Origin: Actinomycetes bacterium | GTDB taxonomy: Bacteria; Actinomycetota; Acidimicrobiia; Acidimicrobiales; Acidimicrobiaceae | NCBI GenBank assembly: GCA_021841935.1 | Contig: JAKCDL010000004.1 | Location: forward strand, 62,001-126,000 | Length of the DNA stretch: 64,000 nt | Direction: 5' to 3' | Part shown: positions 16,762 to 26,134 of the stretch, in pieces | Layout of the letters: every line of letters begins with the position of its first letter | Position numbering within the stretch: the first letter of the stretch is position 1 | Position numbers and translations under genes: made by a program | The notes under the pieces: model-generated | Databases searched by the model: none | The model's input: only the letters and a program-made list of their open reading frames with translations | Told to the model about the DNA's origin: nothing

Positions 16762-17868
16762 TCAACTTGCAGAGATCGTTCCTGAAAACGACGAGCCAGA
16801 GAGAGAAACATTTAGGTTTGCGGTGACTGCACCCTTTGGACCCTTCAGCGACAGCGTGAGAGCCGAGCCATTTGCTTGGGTCACAGTGCCGGTGTACGTA
16901 TTTGGCGCAGACTTTGTACCGAGAAATGCAGTGCTTGATTCGAGGGCCAAAGCGCCCTCTTGAACAACTCCATTTAGCTGGACTTCCACGTAGTCGACTG
17001 AATTGGCGACCGATCCACGAAGCACCAGTACGACTACCCCACTGCTTGTTTGCGTCTGGGTCATGGTTCCAGTTATTGCAGCATTGGTGATTGGAAGAGC
17101 CACCGCTGGGCCACTTGCAGCCTGACTCGTCGACGAAGACTTTGCCGTGGAACCAGAGGAGACTGCGACGGTCGTAGTTGGGAAGATGGAAAAACCTGAT
17201 GCCGACTTTGCCCAGCCAGCCTTGAGCGGACCATTTAGCGCCCATCCAAGTAGCGCGATTGGAACGAGGAACAAAGATGCACCCGCTACGATCTTTTGAC
17301 CCTTGGCTAAGCCATACTCTTGGTATGCACGGTAGATTCCAGCGCCGCCCATTGCGAGCACGAAGAGGACGTAGATGCCCTCAACCAACTTTATGTGGGC
17401 GTCACTTCCAGTGCCTAGAGCGTGAAAGAGCACGAGCGTAACTACGACCCAGCTGAGATAGTGAACCTTCTTCCAGATTCCATGGTTGAAGCGATGACGC
17501 ACGACAGAGGTTGCGACAATTACAAGTAGCAAATCAAATGAGGTGGTTCCAAGGCCCACCCACAGAGGGCGATACTTCGCTGCAAAGGGGATTAGCGAAG
17601 CTCCAATACCTACCGTCACAAATGGATCAAGGATCGCCGAGATTATATGAGCCACAAGGAAGACGAGCGTAGAGATGGAAAGTCTCCGGTGCAGGTCTGG
17701 GCCGATGAACTTGCCAAGACCTAAAGGAGTGCTCTTTGATGCAGTCAATATCCCCAAAGTTACAACGACTCCAAGTAGCACCATCGCTATGATGCCTGTC
17801 GCACGACTGGTATACCACAAAAACTTGGTGTTATTTACAACCGCTGCCATTACATTCAAACTGGTCAA
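16762..17868 (-). CDS. Ferric-reductase-like transmembrane protein with C-terminal extracytoplasmic domain
   Basis: A 368-residue membrane protein. Residues 1 to about 215 form six helices with four candidate haem-binding histidines, His60, His74, His136 and His149, in the spacing of the ferric-reductase transmembrane family. No FAD or NAD(P) domain follows. Instead a Ser/Thr-rich linker (about 230-255) leads to a roughly 110-residue beta-rich domain of unknown type. The start overlaps the apbE stop as ATGA (17865-17868). With the NuoF-like protein and ferredoxin encoded downstream, it probably carries electrons across the membrane to an outside acceptor. Which acceptor is not shown; Fe(III) would suit an iron-cycling host, but that is inference. 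Confidence 0.82.
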   Translation of the reverse strand: MTSLNVMAAVVNNTKFLWYTSRATGIIAMVLLGVVVTLGILTASKSTPLGLGKFIGPDLHRRLSISTLVFLVAHIISAILDPFVTVGIGASLIPFAAKYRPLWVGLGTTSFDLLLVIVATSVVRHRFNHGIWKKVHYLSWVVVTLVLFHALGTGSDAHIKLVEGIYVLFVLAMGGAGIYRAYQEYGLAKGQKIVAGASLFLVPIALLGWALNGPLKAGWAKSASGFSIFPTTTVAVSSGSTAKSSSTSQAASGPAVALPITNAAITGTMTQTQTSSGVVVLVLRGSVANSVDYVEVQLNGVVQEGALALESSTAFLGTKSAPNTYTGTVTQANGSALTLSLKGPKGAVTANLNVSLSGSSFSGTISAS

Positions 17869-18830
17869 CTTGCACCTATCAAATTCATATCGCTGCTTTT
17901 AGAGTTGGTTGGCCAACCTGAAACGGCAAAGCCTCTGCCGTCCGAGGTCCGTACCAATGAAGGAACTTGCTTCCTAATCAGCCATGGAACAGCCTGTTCG
18001 CCCATCAACAGGGCACCTAGCGAGTAAAAATTAGCATCAAATGCACTTTTGGCGACAGCGCTAACCGTTGCGATTGAGCTGCTCTTTACACCTTCGCCAA
18101 TTATGTGGAGGCGTTCGTCACCGCGAGAATCCGACCACCTTCGAGTCACCAGAGAAGAGGTGGCCAATCCGCCACCGAAGATGCAGATGCTTCCACCGGG
18201 CGCAGTTGGATCGAGGGAGAAGTCATCGGTAACTTTGATGTTCCATCCACCTTGCGGAACAGTGCCACCAGTGGCTATATCGCCACCTAAATTTACTAGC
18301 ACTCCACCGCTAAACTGAGCCGCCAACAATGACGCAATGCGATCGGCAATATACGACTTTCCAAGTCCGCCAAAGTCTAAAAACATACCTACGGGCCGAC
18401 TTATCCAGCTTTCGCTACTACTGATCGGCAGGTCTACCGAGACTTCTTTGAAGTCAACTCCTCTAAAAAATCCGTTCGAGCTAAGTTCATCGATTCGCGA
18501 ATTGTAACGTCGGTATAGATCTATTAATTCAAAACCCATAGCTGGATCGATGATCCCACCGCTCGAAGTGTAGGAGTCGATATACATGGATGTCAGCTCA
18601 GCAAATTCTCTTGAAACTAATAACCTGGAATCCGAAGAGATGTTTACGTGGGTGATTTCAGAGTCATGACGATAGACACTGAAGATTTCGTCGTATCGCG
18701 AAATTTCACTGCGGACGATGCTTGATGCACTTGAAATTGCTTCGTCTCCATACTGGTAGAAGATAATGTGACACTTCGTACCAAGTGCTTCAAATGCCAG
18801 CTCCGCGAAGCTGCTCGCAGTGGTGTCCAT
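17865..18830 (-). CDS. apbE: FAD:protein FMN transferase (ApbE family)
   Basis: A 321-residue flavin transferase. The family core is present: FLDFGGLGKSYIADRIA and LVNLGGDIATGG, followed by the C-terminal TVSAVAKSAFDANFYS region that contributes a metal-binding Asp. The start at 18830 (MDTTASSFAEL) lies two bases after the stop of the preceding small gene; the longer frame to 18986 has no homology-like sequence. ApbE attaches FMN through a phosphoester to a Thr of FMN-binding-domain proteins outside the membrane. No obvious signal peptide or lipobox is present, and no FMN_bind target is recognisable in this operon. Confidence 0.88.
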   Translation of the reverse strand: MDTTASSFAELAFEALGTKCHIIFYQYGDEAISSASSIVRSEISRYDEIFSVYRHDSEITHVNISSDSRLLVSREFAELTSMYIDSYTSSGGIIDPAMGFELIDLYRRYNSRIDELSSNGFFRGVDFKEVSVDLPISSSESWISRPVGMFLDFGGLGKSYIADRIASLLAAQFSGGVLVNLGGDIATGGTVPQGGWNIKVTDDFSLDPTAPGGSICIFGGGLATSSLVTRRWSDSRGDERLHIIGEGVKSSSIATVSAVAKSAFDANFYSLGALLMGEQAVPWLIRKQVPSLVRTSDGRGFAVSGWPTNSKSSDMNLIGAS

Positions 18831-18831
18831 A

Positions 18832-19125
18832 TCAAGAACCACCAGTAGCGGTAGCAGGAGCCGCATTGGCAGCCGCGACGGCCGAATTTGTACTGCCCGG
18901 AACTGGGGCAATCGTAGCAGAAGTGGAGTTAGAAACGGATGAGCTTGCTGATCCTGTTGACAGGTTGGCAGCGTTACTCGAAACACCTGGATTTATCTTC
19001 GCCAGCACCAAAGCGAACATAGCAGTAGCGGCCACCGATACGGCAACCACACTTCGGTGCAATCTACTAGATCTTACGAGGGCAACTTCGCCGCTCGACA
19101 TTCCGTTATAGCTAACGCTAGCCAT
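18832..19125 (-). CDS. Small membrane-anchored protein, first gene of the redox operon
   Basis: A 97-residue protein. A cytoplasmic N-terminus is followed by one helix (RSVVAVSVAATAMFALVLA, about 29-47) and a Ser/Ala/Thr-rich, probably extracellular tail. The start at 19125 has an ideal GGAGG seven bases upstream; the frame is open further to 19338 but that extension is not needed. In related actinobacterial operons this place is taken by an anchored FMN-binding protein with a similar N-terminal helix. Here the tail ends at TGGS without any FMN_bind domain. It may be a shortened relative of those proteins. Function unknown. Confidence 0.6.
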   Translation of the reverse strand: MASVSYNGMSSGEVALVRSSRLHRSVVAVSVAATAMFALVLAKINPGVSSNAANLSTGSASSSVSNSTSATIAPVPGSTNSAVAAANAAPATATGGS

Positions 19126-19391
19126 CAAAAATCCTCCGGGATATCTCTCGAAATAAAGGTCGAGAACAAACTTTCTACCTAAGGTTCTAATATCCCCACT
19201 TGAGATCAAACTGAATAGAGATAAAGCATCACTATGTCTAACCTGAGAATCGTTTGAGACTCGACCGACGAATTGGCGATTCAAACCTTCTATCGGCCAA
19301 ATACGAGCTGACCTGTCAAAACCAAAACAAAATTTCAACTACGCCGTCATGCTATTGGGATCGAGTCATTAGAATCATGTACCTAGTCCAC

Positions 19392-19475
19392 GTCGGAGTG
19401 GCGGAATAGGCAGACGCGCTAGCTTGAGGGGCTAGTGCCCGTAAGGGCGTGGGGGTTCAAGTCCCCCCTCCGACA
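19392..19475 (+). tRNA. tRNA-Leu (anticodon GAG)
   Basis: The acceptor stem GTCGGAG (19392-19398) pairs with CTCCGAC before the discriminator A. The anticodon stem CTAGC/GCTAG encloses TTGAGGG, giving anticodon GAG. A long variable arm (TGCCCGTAAGGGCGT) and the T arm GGGGGTTCAAGTCCCCC are present, as expected for a class II leucine tRNA. CCA is not encoded. Confidence 0.95.
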
Positions 19476-20007
19476 CTAAAAAACCCACAACGAAGTTTCG
19501 ATCCAGCTTCAATGCTACTAGTCGTGAGTTGGCAGGGTTTAATTGCCTCTTCAATACGCCGACTTCTCTCGTTTTCACTGCAATACTCAACGTTCTACGA
19601 GATTTAAAGCTAGGTTCCAGACTTGAGAGGCGAAGGGTCAACTCTGTGGAGCCTGCTACGACGGCCACCCGAACGCTACTTGGGGCACAGATGCCCAACT
19701 GCACGATCATGCAATAGATAAGCATTTCCGGTTCGACGCTTGAAGCGGCCGTGTTGAACTGAGTTTGAGATGACTTTGACAAGTCTCGTGCGCACCAGAA
19801 CGATTGGCGATTCGTCCGAATTTACCTAACTACAGCGGTCATAACACCGAGGGCAGTGACGGGTACAGAAGCCATCGGTCGCATAGAAGCGTCGGAACTT
19901 TATTTCAGCTTATTTCGGTCATCAAATTAGTGGGTCTCCATCACCAAAGAATTAGCTTCGGATCCCGCCAACATCCAACGCAGCAAGACTGACGGCGAAG
20001 ATACTAC
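19476..20007. other. Non-coding stretch downstream of tRNA-Leu
   Basis: 532 bp without a credible gene. A minus-strand frame at 19432-19782 owes its C-terminus to the tRNA read backwards. No repeat of the tRNA 3' end, which would mark an attachment site, was found by eye. It may be eroded insertion material. Confidence 0.4.
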
Positions 20008-21275
20008 CTATCTCCGTCGAGGCACCCGACGAGTGGGCTCACCGGTAAGGGTGTCGCCTTCGGGGCTAGCTAGCTGGCTCTCTAGGTCTTGAAACGCTCT
20101 GATGATTTCAGGGGCCTCGTAAGCCCGGTTTCTCCTACCGATAGTGACCTGACGTAAGATGCCAAGCTCAACAAGCTGTGAGACGGCGTTGTTAGCAGCA
20201 GGGAAGGATCGCTTGGTGATCGCAGCTGCACTGTTCACCGTAACCACCGGCGCGCCGGAGAGTTTTGGTAAAAGCAGGTCCGCCGCGGAGTTTTTGCGAA
20301 CGAAGGGGATCTTCTCCCGCCAGGATCGTAGAATTTCCCGTACCCTGCCCTCGAAGGCGACAGCGTCCTCGACCTCACGGTTGCAAGCACCGGCAAAGCG
20401 ACCAATCCACTGGTTTGCTCCAGCGTGTGCTTCTTTACCAGAAGAAGGACCTCGGTAGCGACTGGCCTCTAGTGACTCGATATAGGACTTGGACCAGGTA
20501 GCGAGGATCAGCGAGATGGGAGGGAGGATACGCAGAGCGAGTCCACGTCGTCGGAGTATGAGGTGAATGAGCGCCCTTCCCGTTATACCGTTCCCATCGA
20601 CAAAGGGGTGGATGGTTTCAAACTGGGCGTGGGCGATTGCGGCTTGGGCGACTGTGGGTAGCGAGTCATCGTTGCAAAAATCACAAAGGTCAGCCATGAG
20701 GCCTTCGACGTACTCAGGGGGAGGGGGGACAAAGACTGCGGAGCACGGAATGTAAGCACTCCCACCGGTCTAGTTCTGCTGCTTCCGGAATCTTCCTCCC
20801 CACTCTTGCATCCGAGTCCCGGCGAGGAGACGCTCACGGATGCCGAGTAGGACCTCGGTCGTGATATCGTCACCCATGTTGATGCACTCTATTCCATAAA
20901 CCATGGCGTCAATATTATCGATTACCTCGGTGGCCGTGACGTCCGACGGTGCCTCGCCTAGTCCTCGGACGACTTCAGCTTGGAGAAGCCGACGTGCCCC
21001 AACTTCCAGCCCTTCAAGCCGCGACGAGGCAACAGCTTCGGCTCGAAGCAGGATGCGGGCTAGTGCTTCGGTATCGATAAGAGAAGTCGTTCGACATTCA
21101 GCCGCGCGATGGCTGCCTCGGCCTCGGCTACATCGGCGGCTACATCGCCGTCCAAGGTGAATTTTCGGCCGACGAGCAGATCCGGGAGGTATGCTTCAAA
21201 CTTACACGAGCGACGGTCACTGCTGGACATACCAGAGAAATTGGTCGTCCAATTTTGTTGCAGAACCCTTGCCAT
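20008..21275 (-). pseudogene. Fic-domain protein gene, inactivated
   Basis: When its frames are joined, this gene reads as a Fic-family protein of about 422 residues. It begins at ATG 21275 with AAGGAG upstream. The frame breaks near 21065, where MARVLQQNWTTNF...ARLNVE should continue as SLIDTEALARIL. It then has an in-frame TAG at 20770-20772 inside RKQQN(W)TGGSAYIP, which breaks a Trp or similar codon. The Fic motif reads HPFVDGNGITGR instead of HPFxDGNGRTGR, so the Arg that contacts the nucleotide phosphates is Ile (one base change). An N-terminal inhibitory motif SSRLEG is still readable, and a C-terminal winged helix follows. Fic proteins transfer AMP to target proteins. G+C is visibly higher than in flanking genes, which suggests transfer. 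Confidence 0.85.
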
Positions 21276-22868
21276 TGCTTCTCCTTATTAAATCTTATCC
21301 TATAACCTTTAACAAGGAGAAACCATATTTATGGATGCCATATCTCAGTGATAGAGGATCCAATTCCCAGAAGCACTTGAGGGCTACGAAGAACTCGAAT
21401 TTCAGCTTCCCTATCCGGGCGAAGGGAATGTCGTCTTAGTTGACGGCCACATATGCTCTGATTCGGGAAATGTCACGCAAGATCGCCGAGGAGATATTGT
21501 CGGAGAAACACTCCTAACGCTCGTCGAAGTGACCTCATTTTAGCGAAAACTTCCGTCGGTTCTCAAAAGCAATGATGGCTTCGAGCCAGACATCTTCAAA
21601 CAGCTTCAGAGACTCGTTCTCAATTTCATGAACTTCTCGTCGTCACATTCGGCACCCATCGACGTTGCAGCGCCCAAAGATAGAAGTGCCTCAGAAAATT
21701 TCTCCGGCAATCTCAATTTCCGATCAGCTATTCCCAAAGGTATCCCATCAAACGTGTGAAACTTAATGGTTCCGCTAATTTTAGGATGTCTCCTCCCTTG
21801 TAGAAGTGGCAAATCTATCATCCTTGGAAGTTTGTCATTCAAGCCATATCGAGCTAGTGCTTACAGGAGGGTTAAAGTCGCGGTCGGACTCATGGTAACA
21901 GCGGCCACAAGGGCAGGAGCTGCTTCACGAACATAGGATAATCGATTAAACCCTCGAGCAAGATGATCAGTTTCTCCCTATTGTTACAGTCGATTGAGCG
22001 ACTGCCGTGTCAGATCACTCTTCTTGGCATCGGAAAATGTAGTAGATGGAAGCCCGAAAAGTAAGCACAGTATTGAATAATTCGTTAGGTTTCAATTCGA
22101 AATTCCCGGGCACAACCTCAAGCAAATGATGTCGCCTGCAACCGGTTATGACTTACTTTGGCTATAGCCATTCGAATTTCAACGATAGGACGTGCGCAAT
22201 ATTCATAGCCTCCATTATTTGTGGGCAAAGCCACTCTAACGGCAATACGTCTTGAAATCAGTGAGTAGCTTGTTCCGTCTGATAATTCCTTTGGCATCGA
22301 AACATCCAAGTTCATATCTCAAATCATTGGTCCTTGGTTCTACAATTGACGGCACCAAGTTACTTTCGACTCTCGGCATCTGCGACTAACAAGTCTGCGA
22401 TGGATTTCTCACCGAGATTGCCACGAAGTTAGAGCTAAGCAAGCCTTCTAAAAACTTAGGTAACCGATCTGGTAGCGATATGGACCATTTAGCCTTCGGC
22501 AAGATTTTGAGTGACTTTTTCTGTCATGAGCGCTTTGGGCTTCATGATGAATCCTCACAATTACATTTTGGTCAGCAATCCCACCTTACAAGTGGAAAGG
22601 CCAAGGTTCACCATTACAGCCTCACCAAACGATACAGGCGATTTATTCCGTTGACACGTTCGCGCGCGAAGAGGTTTCAAAGACCTCGAATCATTTGACG
22701 CATCGGGTCCGATACCGAAAGATTATGAGGTATCGTTCGATAATTTACGTCGAAACCTTACTTGAGAAATGGAGAAAACTTCGCAAGCAACAGTCGAACT
22801 GCGTAAATAAGGTTGAGGCTCTTCACTTAAAACTCTGTTTTTTATCGTGCAATTTCTAAAGCACCATC
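21276..22868. other. Gene-poor, degenerate region
   Basis: About 1.6 kb with no supportable complete gene. Minus-strand frames at 21606-21842 (78 residues) and the overlapping continuation HEIENESLKLFEDVWLEAII, down to 21540, read like one protein broken by a frameshift; no family was recognised. A plus-strand stretch ending at 21543 (LEGYEELEFQLPYPGEG) and frames at 22118-22315 and 22480-22698 lack start signals. The pattern fits decayed accessory DNA between the Fic pseudogene and the SDR gene. Confidence 0.45.
21606..21842 (-). pseudogene. Possible gene fragment, unrecognised
   Basis: A 78-residue frame beginning at a TTG without a ribosome-binding site and preceded by an in-frame TAA. 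After its stop, a second frame continues in the same direction (EIENESLKLFEDVWLEAIIAF, to 21540) with plausible protein composition, as though one base had been gained or lost near 21625. No domain is recognised. Treated as debris of a former gene. Confidence 0.25.
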
Positions 22869-23669
22869 CTACGACGAAATCCCCGACGAAGACTTTCGCA
22901 TTAGTGAGGTAGCCGCCTTTCGCGGAAGTATGCGCCCCAACAGCATTGCGGCGAATTGATTTAGTCCGCCAGGGACAAATGTTGGCCCCTTCCCCAAATG
23001 AGCAAGTGACATTTCAACGATCTCAGTTGGACCAAGTTGCCCCGGTATCTTCTTATCCGACCTAGATTCAAGGCCTGGAGTCGTAACCGCTCCGGGGGAA
23101 GTTACCAAAATATCCAAACCCGAGCCTCTATTCTCTTCCCAAAGAGCTTCGCCGAGCATTCGAAGGTACGCCTTTGTAGCTCCATAAGTTGACAAGGATG
23201 AAGATCCAGCGTACCCAGCGAGCGATGAAACCAAAATAACTCCAGCGTTCTTTCTCGATAACAACTTAGGAATTAGCTGATGGATCAATAGCGTCGGCGT
23301 CGCCACATTCGTTGAGATTGCCGATCTAATCGTGCTCCCTTCAACTTTTTCAAACTTCCCGCCTGGAGAGAGCGCTGCGTTGTAGACCACCAAACCTAAA
23401 TCGATCCCTGTTACACGTTCAACAAGCTCATTTGGAGCAGATGATTCGCTGAGATCAAGGACTATCGACAAGGTAGATACGCCATGTCGATTCTCAATCT
23501 CTTTGGCTTTAGCCTCAACCAACTCCTTGCGCCGCCCAACGATCGCCACATTTAGGCCACGCTTGGCAAACGCCTCAGTCCAAGCAGCTCCAAGTCCATC
23601 AGATCCACCAGCCACAAGTGCCCACGGACCATACTTTGCAACAAAGTCATCGCTAGGCAAAGCAACCAC
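22869..23669 (-). CDS. Short-chain dehydrogenase/reductase
   Basis: A 266-residue Rossmann-fold oxidoreductase. The cofactor loop GGSDGLG lies at 21-27, NAA (residues VVYNAALSPGG) follows strand 4, and the catalytic Ser, Tyr and Lys are visible in LVSSLAGYAGSSSLSTYGATKAYL. The GRR after strand 2 (AIVGRRKE) suggests NADP(H) preference. The annotated GTG start has its AGGGGG almost touching it; a TTG three codons later (23660) has better spacing and may be the real start. Substrate unknown. First intact gene after the decayed region. Confidence 0.88.
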   Translation of the reverse strand: MVALPSDDFVAKYGPWALVAGGSDGLGAAWTEAFAKRGLNVAIVGRRKELVEAKAKEIENRHGVSTLSIVLDLSESSAPNELVERVTGIDLGLVVYNAALSPGGKFEKVEGSTIRSAISTNVATPTLLIHQLIPKLLSRKNAGVILVSSLAGYAGSSSLSTYGATKAYLRMLGEALWEENRGSGLDILVTSPGAVTTPGLESRSDKKIPGQLGPTEIVEMSLAHLGKGPTFVPGGLNQFAAMLLGRILPRKAATSLMRKSSSGISS

Positions 23670-23744
23670 CCCCTAGCGCAATCTATCACTAAAGTAGCTA
23701 TGGGCTCGAAAGTTAGGCGACCTAAGCTTTCAAGGGGCATACGA

Positions 23745-24356
23745 TCAATCTCTTCCCGAAGTAGGGAGGTTCAGCTTCCAGACAACACCAGCCATCCGGA
23801 CTCCAAAGCAGATCAATACCGCACCTAGTTCGACCGCGACACTATAGAAGTGATACCTAAGTGCAACCGCGGTAAGGGTCGAACCCATCGCAGCTGGTAT
23901 CGCATATAGCCCGCTCGACAGTACAGTCGGAACCCTCCTGATGATCACGTCTCGGATAGTTCCACCTCCAACACCAGTTATCGTCCCAAGTAATATCGAT
24001 TGAAATGGGCCGAGATGAAAGTTAAAGGCGATCTCAGTTCCAGCAACACAAAATAACGCAAGGCCTGCGGCATCGAGAATCACGATCGGCTTGTGAACCA
24101 TTCTCGAATGACGTCTGATCAAAAATGCAGCTACTCCAGCTCCAAGGGCAACGGCGATATATCGCCAATCGCGAAATGTCGTGGGTGGAAGGTTGCCGAT
24201 GAAGATGTCTCGAAGAACTCCTCCTCCAAGGGCAGTCACCGCTGCTAGGACCATGACACCGACTAGGTCGAGGTTTTCAGCCTCCATGGCGGTAAATCCA
24301 CCATTGAGGCCAAAGACAAAGGTTCCAGCAAATTCAAGGGATGAAAGTACATTCAT
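23745..24356 (-). CDS. Trimeric intracellular cation channel family protein (UPF0126)
   Basis: A 203-residue membrane protein of two homologous halves, each with three helices and a glycine-rich, charged re-entrant motif: GGGVLRDIFIG in the first half and GGGTIRDVIIRRVP in the second. This is the YadS/YicG family, prokaryotic relatives of TRIC K+ channels. The physiological substrate in bacteria is not settled (cations or glycine have been proposed). It ends 75 bp upstream of the SDR start on the same strand and is divergent from the esterase gene. Confidence 0.9.
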   Translation of the reverse strand: MNVLSSLEFAGTFVFGLNGGFTAMEAENLDLVGVMVLAAVTALGGGVLRDIFIGNLPPTTFRDWRYIAVALGAGVAAFLIRRHSRMVHKPIVILDAAGLALFCVAGTEIAFNFHLGPFQSILLGTITGVGGGTIRDVIIRRVPTVLSSGLYAIPAAMGSTLTAVALRYHFYSVAVELGAVLICFGVRMAGVVWKLNLPTSGRD

Positions 24357-24642
24357 TACGGGTGACCAACCATATGGATAATTATCCTATTTTCCATTAT
24401 CTGCGCACGCCTATCCGAGCCATAAATCGAAACTTCATAACTAAAACAAACAGACATCCCAACCTACTTATCGACACTCCAGCCGCACATCTACAATTGC
24501 CTAAGTCAGTGACGCATCACGTAATCATCGCTTATGATTTGGCGCTCATTCATTCCATAAGCGAAAGAAAGTTACATATTTCAAAATAAAAGCAAAATTT
24601 TGACATAGCCTTGGCTCATAAGTCCCAAAAAGGAGAGCGATT

Positions 24643-25524
24643 GTGATATCAGCCGAAGCACAAGCCGTAAAAGATATCCTTCGAGCAGCGAAAGAGGGTG
24701 GCCCGGCGGCTACCACCATCGAAGAGCAGCGACTAGGCCTCGAAGCCGTAGCTTCGTCTTGGCCATTGGCAGATGGAGTTACGATCAGCAATAAACCGAT
24801 TGCGTCCTTCAACGCAATTGAGATTCAGCCGCAATCTGTAGCCTCAAACAAAACGCTCTTGTGGCTTCACGGCGGGGCCTACTCTGCTGGTTCAATAATG
24901 ACCCACCAATCGATGGTAAGTAGGATCGCAGCAGCCTCGAAACTACGAGCAGTACTACCCGAATACCGGCTCGCTCCTGAAGATCCCTTTCCAGCTGCGA
25001 TCGAAGATGCTCTAAGTATCTATCAAGAGTTACTTCAGGAAAGAGGTGGAGCCTCAAACATTATCGTCGGCGGTGACTCAGCCGGAGGAGGATTGACCCT
25101 CGCGCTGATGTTAAAGCTAAAAGAGAACGGCATCGAACTTCCGTCGAAACTGGTCTTGCTTAGTCCCTGGACAGATCTAACAGCATCTGGAAGTTCGGTC
25201 GTCGATCGCTCAGATGCGGATCCCTGGCTTTCATCTGACCTACTGAACCCAGCGGCAGCGGTCTATCTAAATGGAGCAAAGCCAGACGACGTACTAGCCT
25301 CACCACTCTTTGGCGACCACTCTGGCCTCCCGGAGACCCTCACCATAGTGGGCGACGACGAGATCCTTCTAAGCGACTCCACCCGCCTTCACGACTCTCT
25401 TCTAGCCGCAGGGGTGTCGTCTGAGATCCACGTTGCTGAGGGCATGTGGCACGTCTATGCAACTTTCCCAGGTTTTCGGGAGTCTGATGAAGCGATCGAG
25501 AGAGTGGCGGCTTTTATTCGATGA
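24643..25524 (+). CDS. Alpha/beta hydrolase, hormone-sensitive-lipase family esterase
   Basis: A 293-residue soluble esterase. The oxyanion motif HGGAY is at 76-80, the nucleophile Ser146 lies in GGDSAGG, the acidic residue is in VGDDEILLSDS and the His is in GMWHVYATF, so the triad is complete. The GTG start is preceded by AAAGGAGAG. Members (bacterial lipase_10/HSL type IV) hydrolyse short acyl esters; the natural substrate is unknown. A single-gene transcript is likely, since a strong terminator follows at 25553. Confidence 0.92.
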   Translation: MISAEAQAVKDILRAAKEGGPAATTIEEQRLGLEAVASSWPLADGVTISNKPIASFNAIEIQPQSVASNKTLLWLHGGAYSAGSIMTHQSMVSRIAAASKLRAVLPEYRLAPEDPFPAAIEDALSIYQELLQERGGASNIIVGGDSAGGGLTLALMLKLKENGIELPSKLVLLSPWTDLTASGSSVVDRSDADPWLSSDLLNPAAAVYLNGAKPDDVLASPLFGDHSGLPETLTIVGDDEILLSDSTRLHDSLLAAGVSSEIHVAEGMWHVYATFPGFRESDEAIERVAAFIR

Positions 25525-25552
25525 TATTGATTACCCGGTAAAAAGTCGAATC

Positions 25553-25597
25553 AGGGGTCACGGTAGCGTTGAAGGCCAATCACTGTGACCCCTTTTC
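25553..25597 (+). terminator. Rho-independent terminator after the esterase gene
   Basis: AGGGGTCAC (25553-25561) pairs perfectly with GTGACCCCT (25585-25593) and is followed by TTT, 29 bp after the esterase stop codon. Confidence 0.75.
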
Positions 25598-26134
25598 CCG
25601 TCGACTCCTCTCGCCTCCTTGACCTACCTATTCGTCTTTCAACGTCCCCTCTAGCAACGCGCCATGAGGGAGGACCTCGAAAACGATCGAGCAGCGTATT
25701 TACGTATAAGCAGAGCTAAACCAGCGTCGACGGACCACTTGGAACACCTAAAACAATCAACTGCCTCGCTACCTCAATAGCGCCGCATAACCGATTTTCA
25801 CATCTATGTCAATTGCTCAAACGAATGTCAAGACAAGCGAAAAGCAAAGCAACTGAAACGCAAAATAAGCAGCGGCTGAGAAGAGCGGGCACCGTCAGCA
25901 GCGCCGGTACGTTCGCGAGTACCAGTAGGTGATTATCATCGTTTAGAGTTCACTTTACAAAGTGAACTCGCAGGAGACTAAGGGCCAAAAGATATAGATC
26001 GATGGCGACTGACAACATGAATAGCTACCTCAATTGATGCTCAAAATTAACTTCGATCGATATCGCCAATCCATCAAAGGGCAACCGTCTGTCCGCCTGG
26101 TCGTTCACCGAGAGTCGCAAGTGAAGTAGCATCG
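25598..26134. other. Intergenic region with a long palindrome
   Basis: About 540 bp without a gene. The only strong structure is the palindrome at 25946-25969. The segment 25860-25940 is G+C-richer with small stems but matches no RNA family recognised by eye. Confidence 0.4.
25946..25969. promoter_or_regulatory. 24-bp perfect palindrome, candidate operator
   Basis: Arms GAGTTCACTTT (25946-25956) and AAAGTGAACTC (25959-25969) with a two-base centre. It has no T tract after it, so a regulator-binding site is more likely than a terminator. It lies 166 bp before the start of the unknown anchored protein gene. Confidence 0.5.

Noticed and set aside
16745-17245. 166-residue frame (Trp/Cys-rich)
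   Set aside because: Shadow of the ferric-reductase-like gene in another frame.
19432-19782. 116-residue minus-strand frame ending in SEGGLEPPRPYGH
   Set aside because: Its C-terminus is the tRNA-Leu gene read on the opposite strand, a well-known false ORF.
22480-22698. 72-residue plus-strand frame
   Set aside because: No start signal, no family resemblance, His/Arg-rich composition typical of chance frames.
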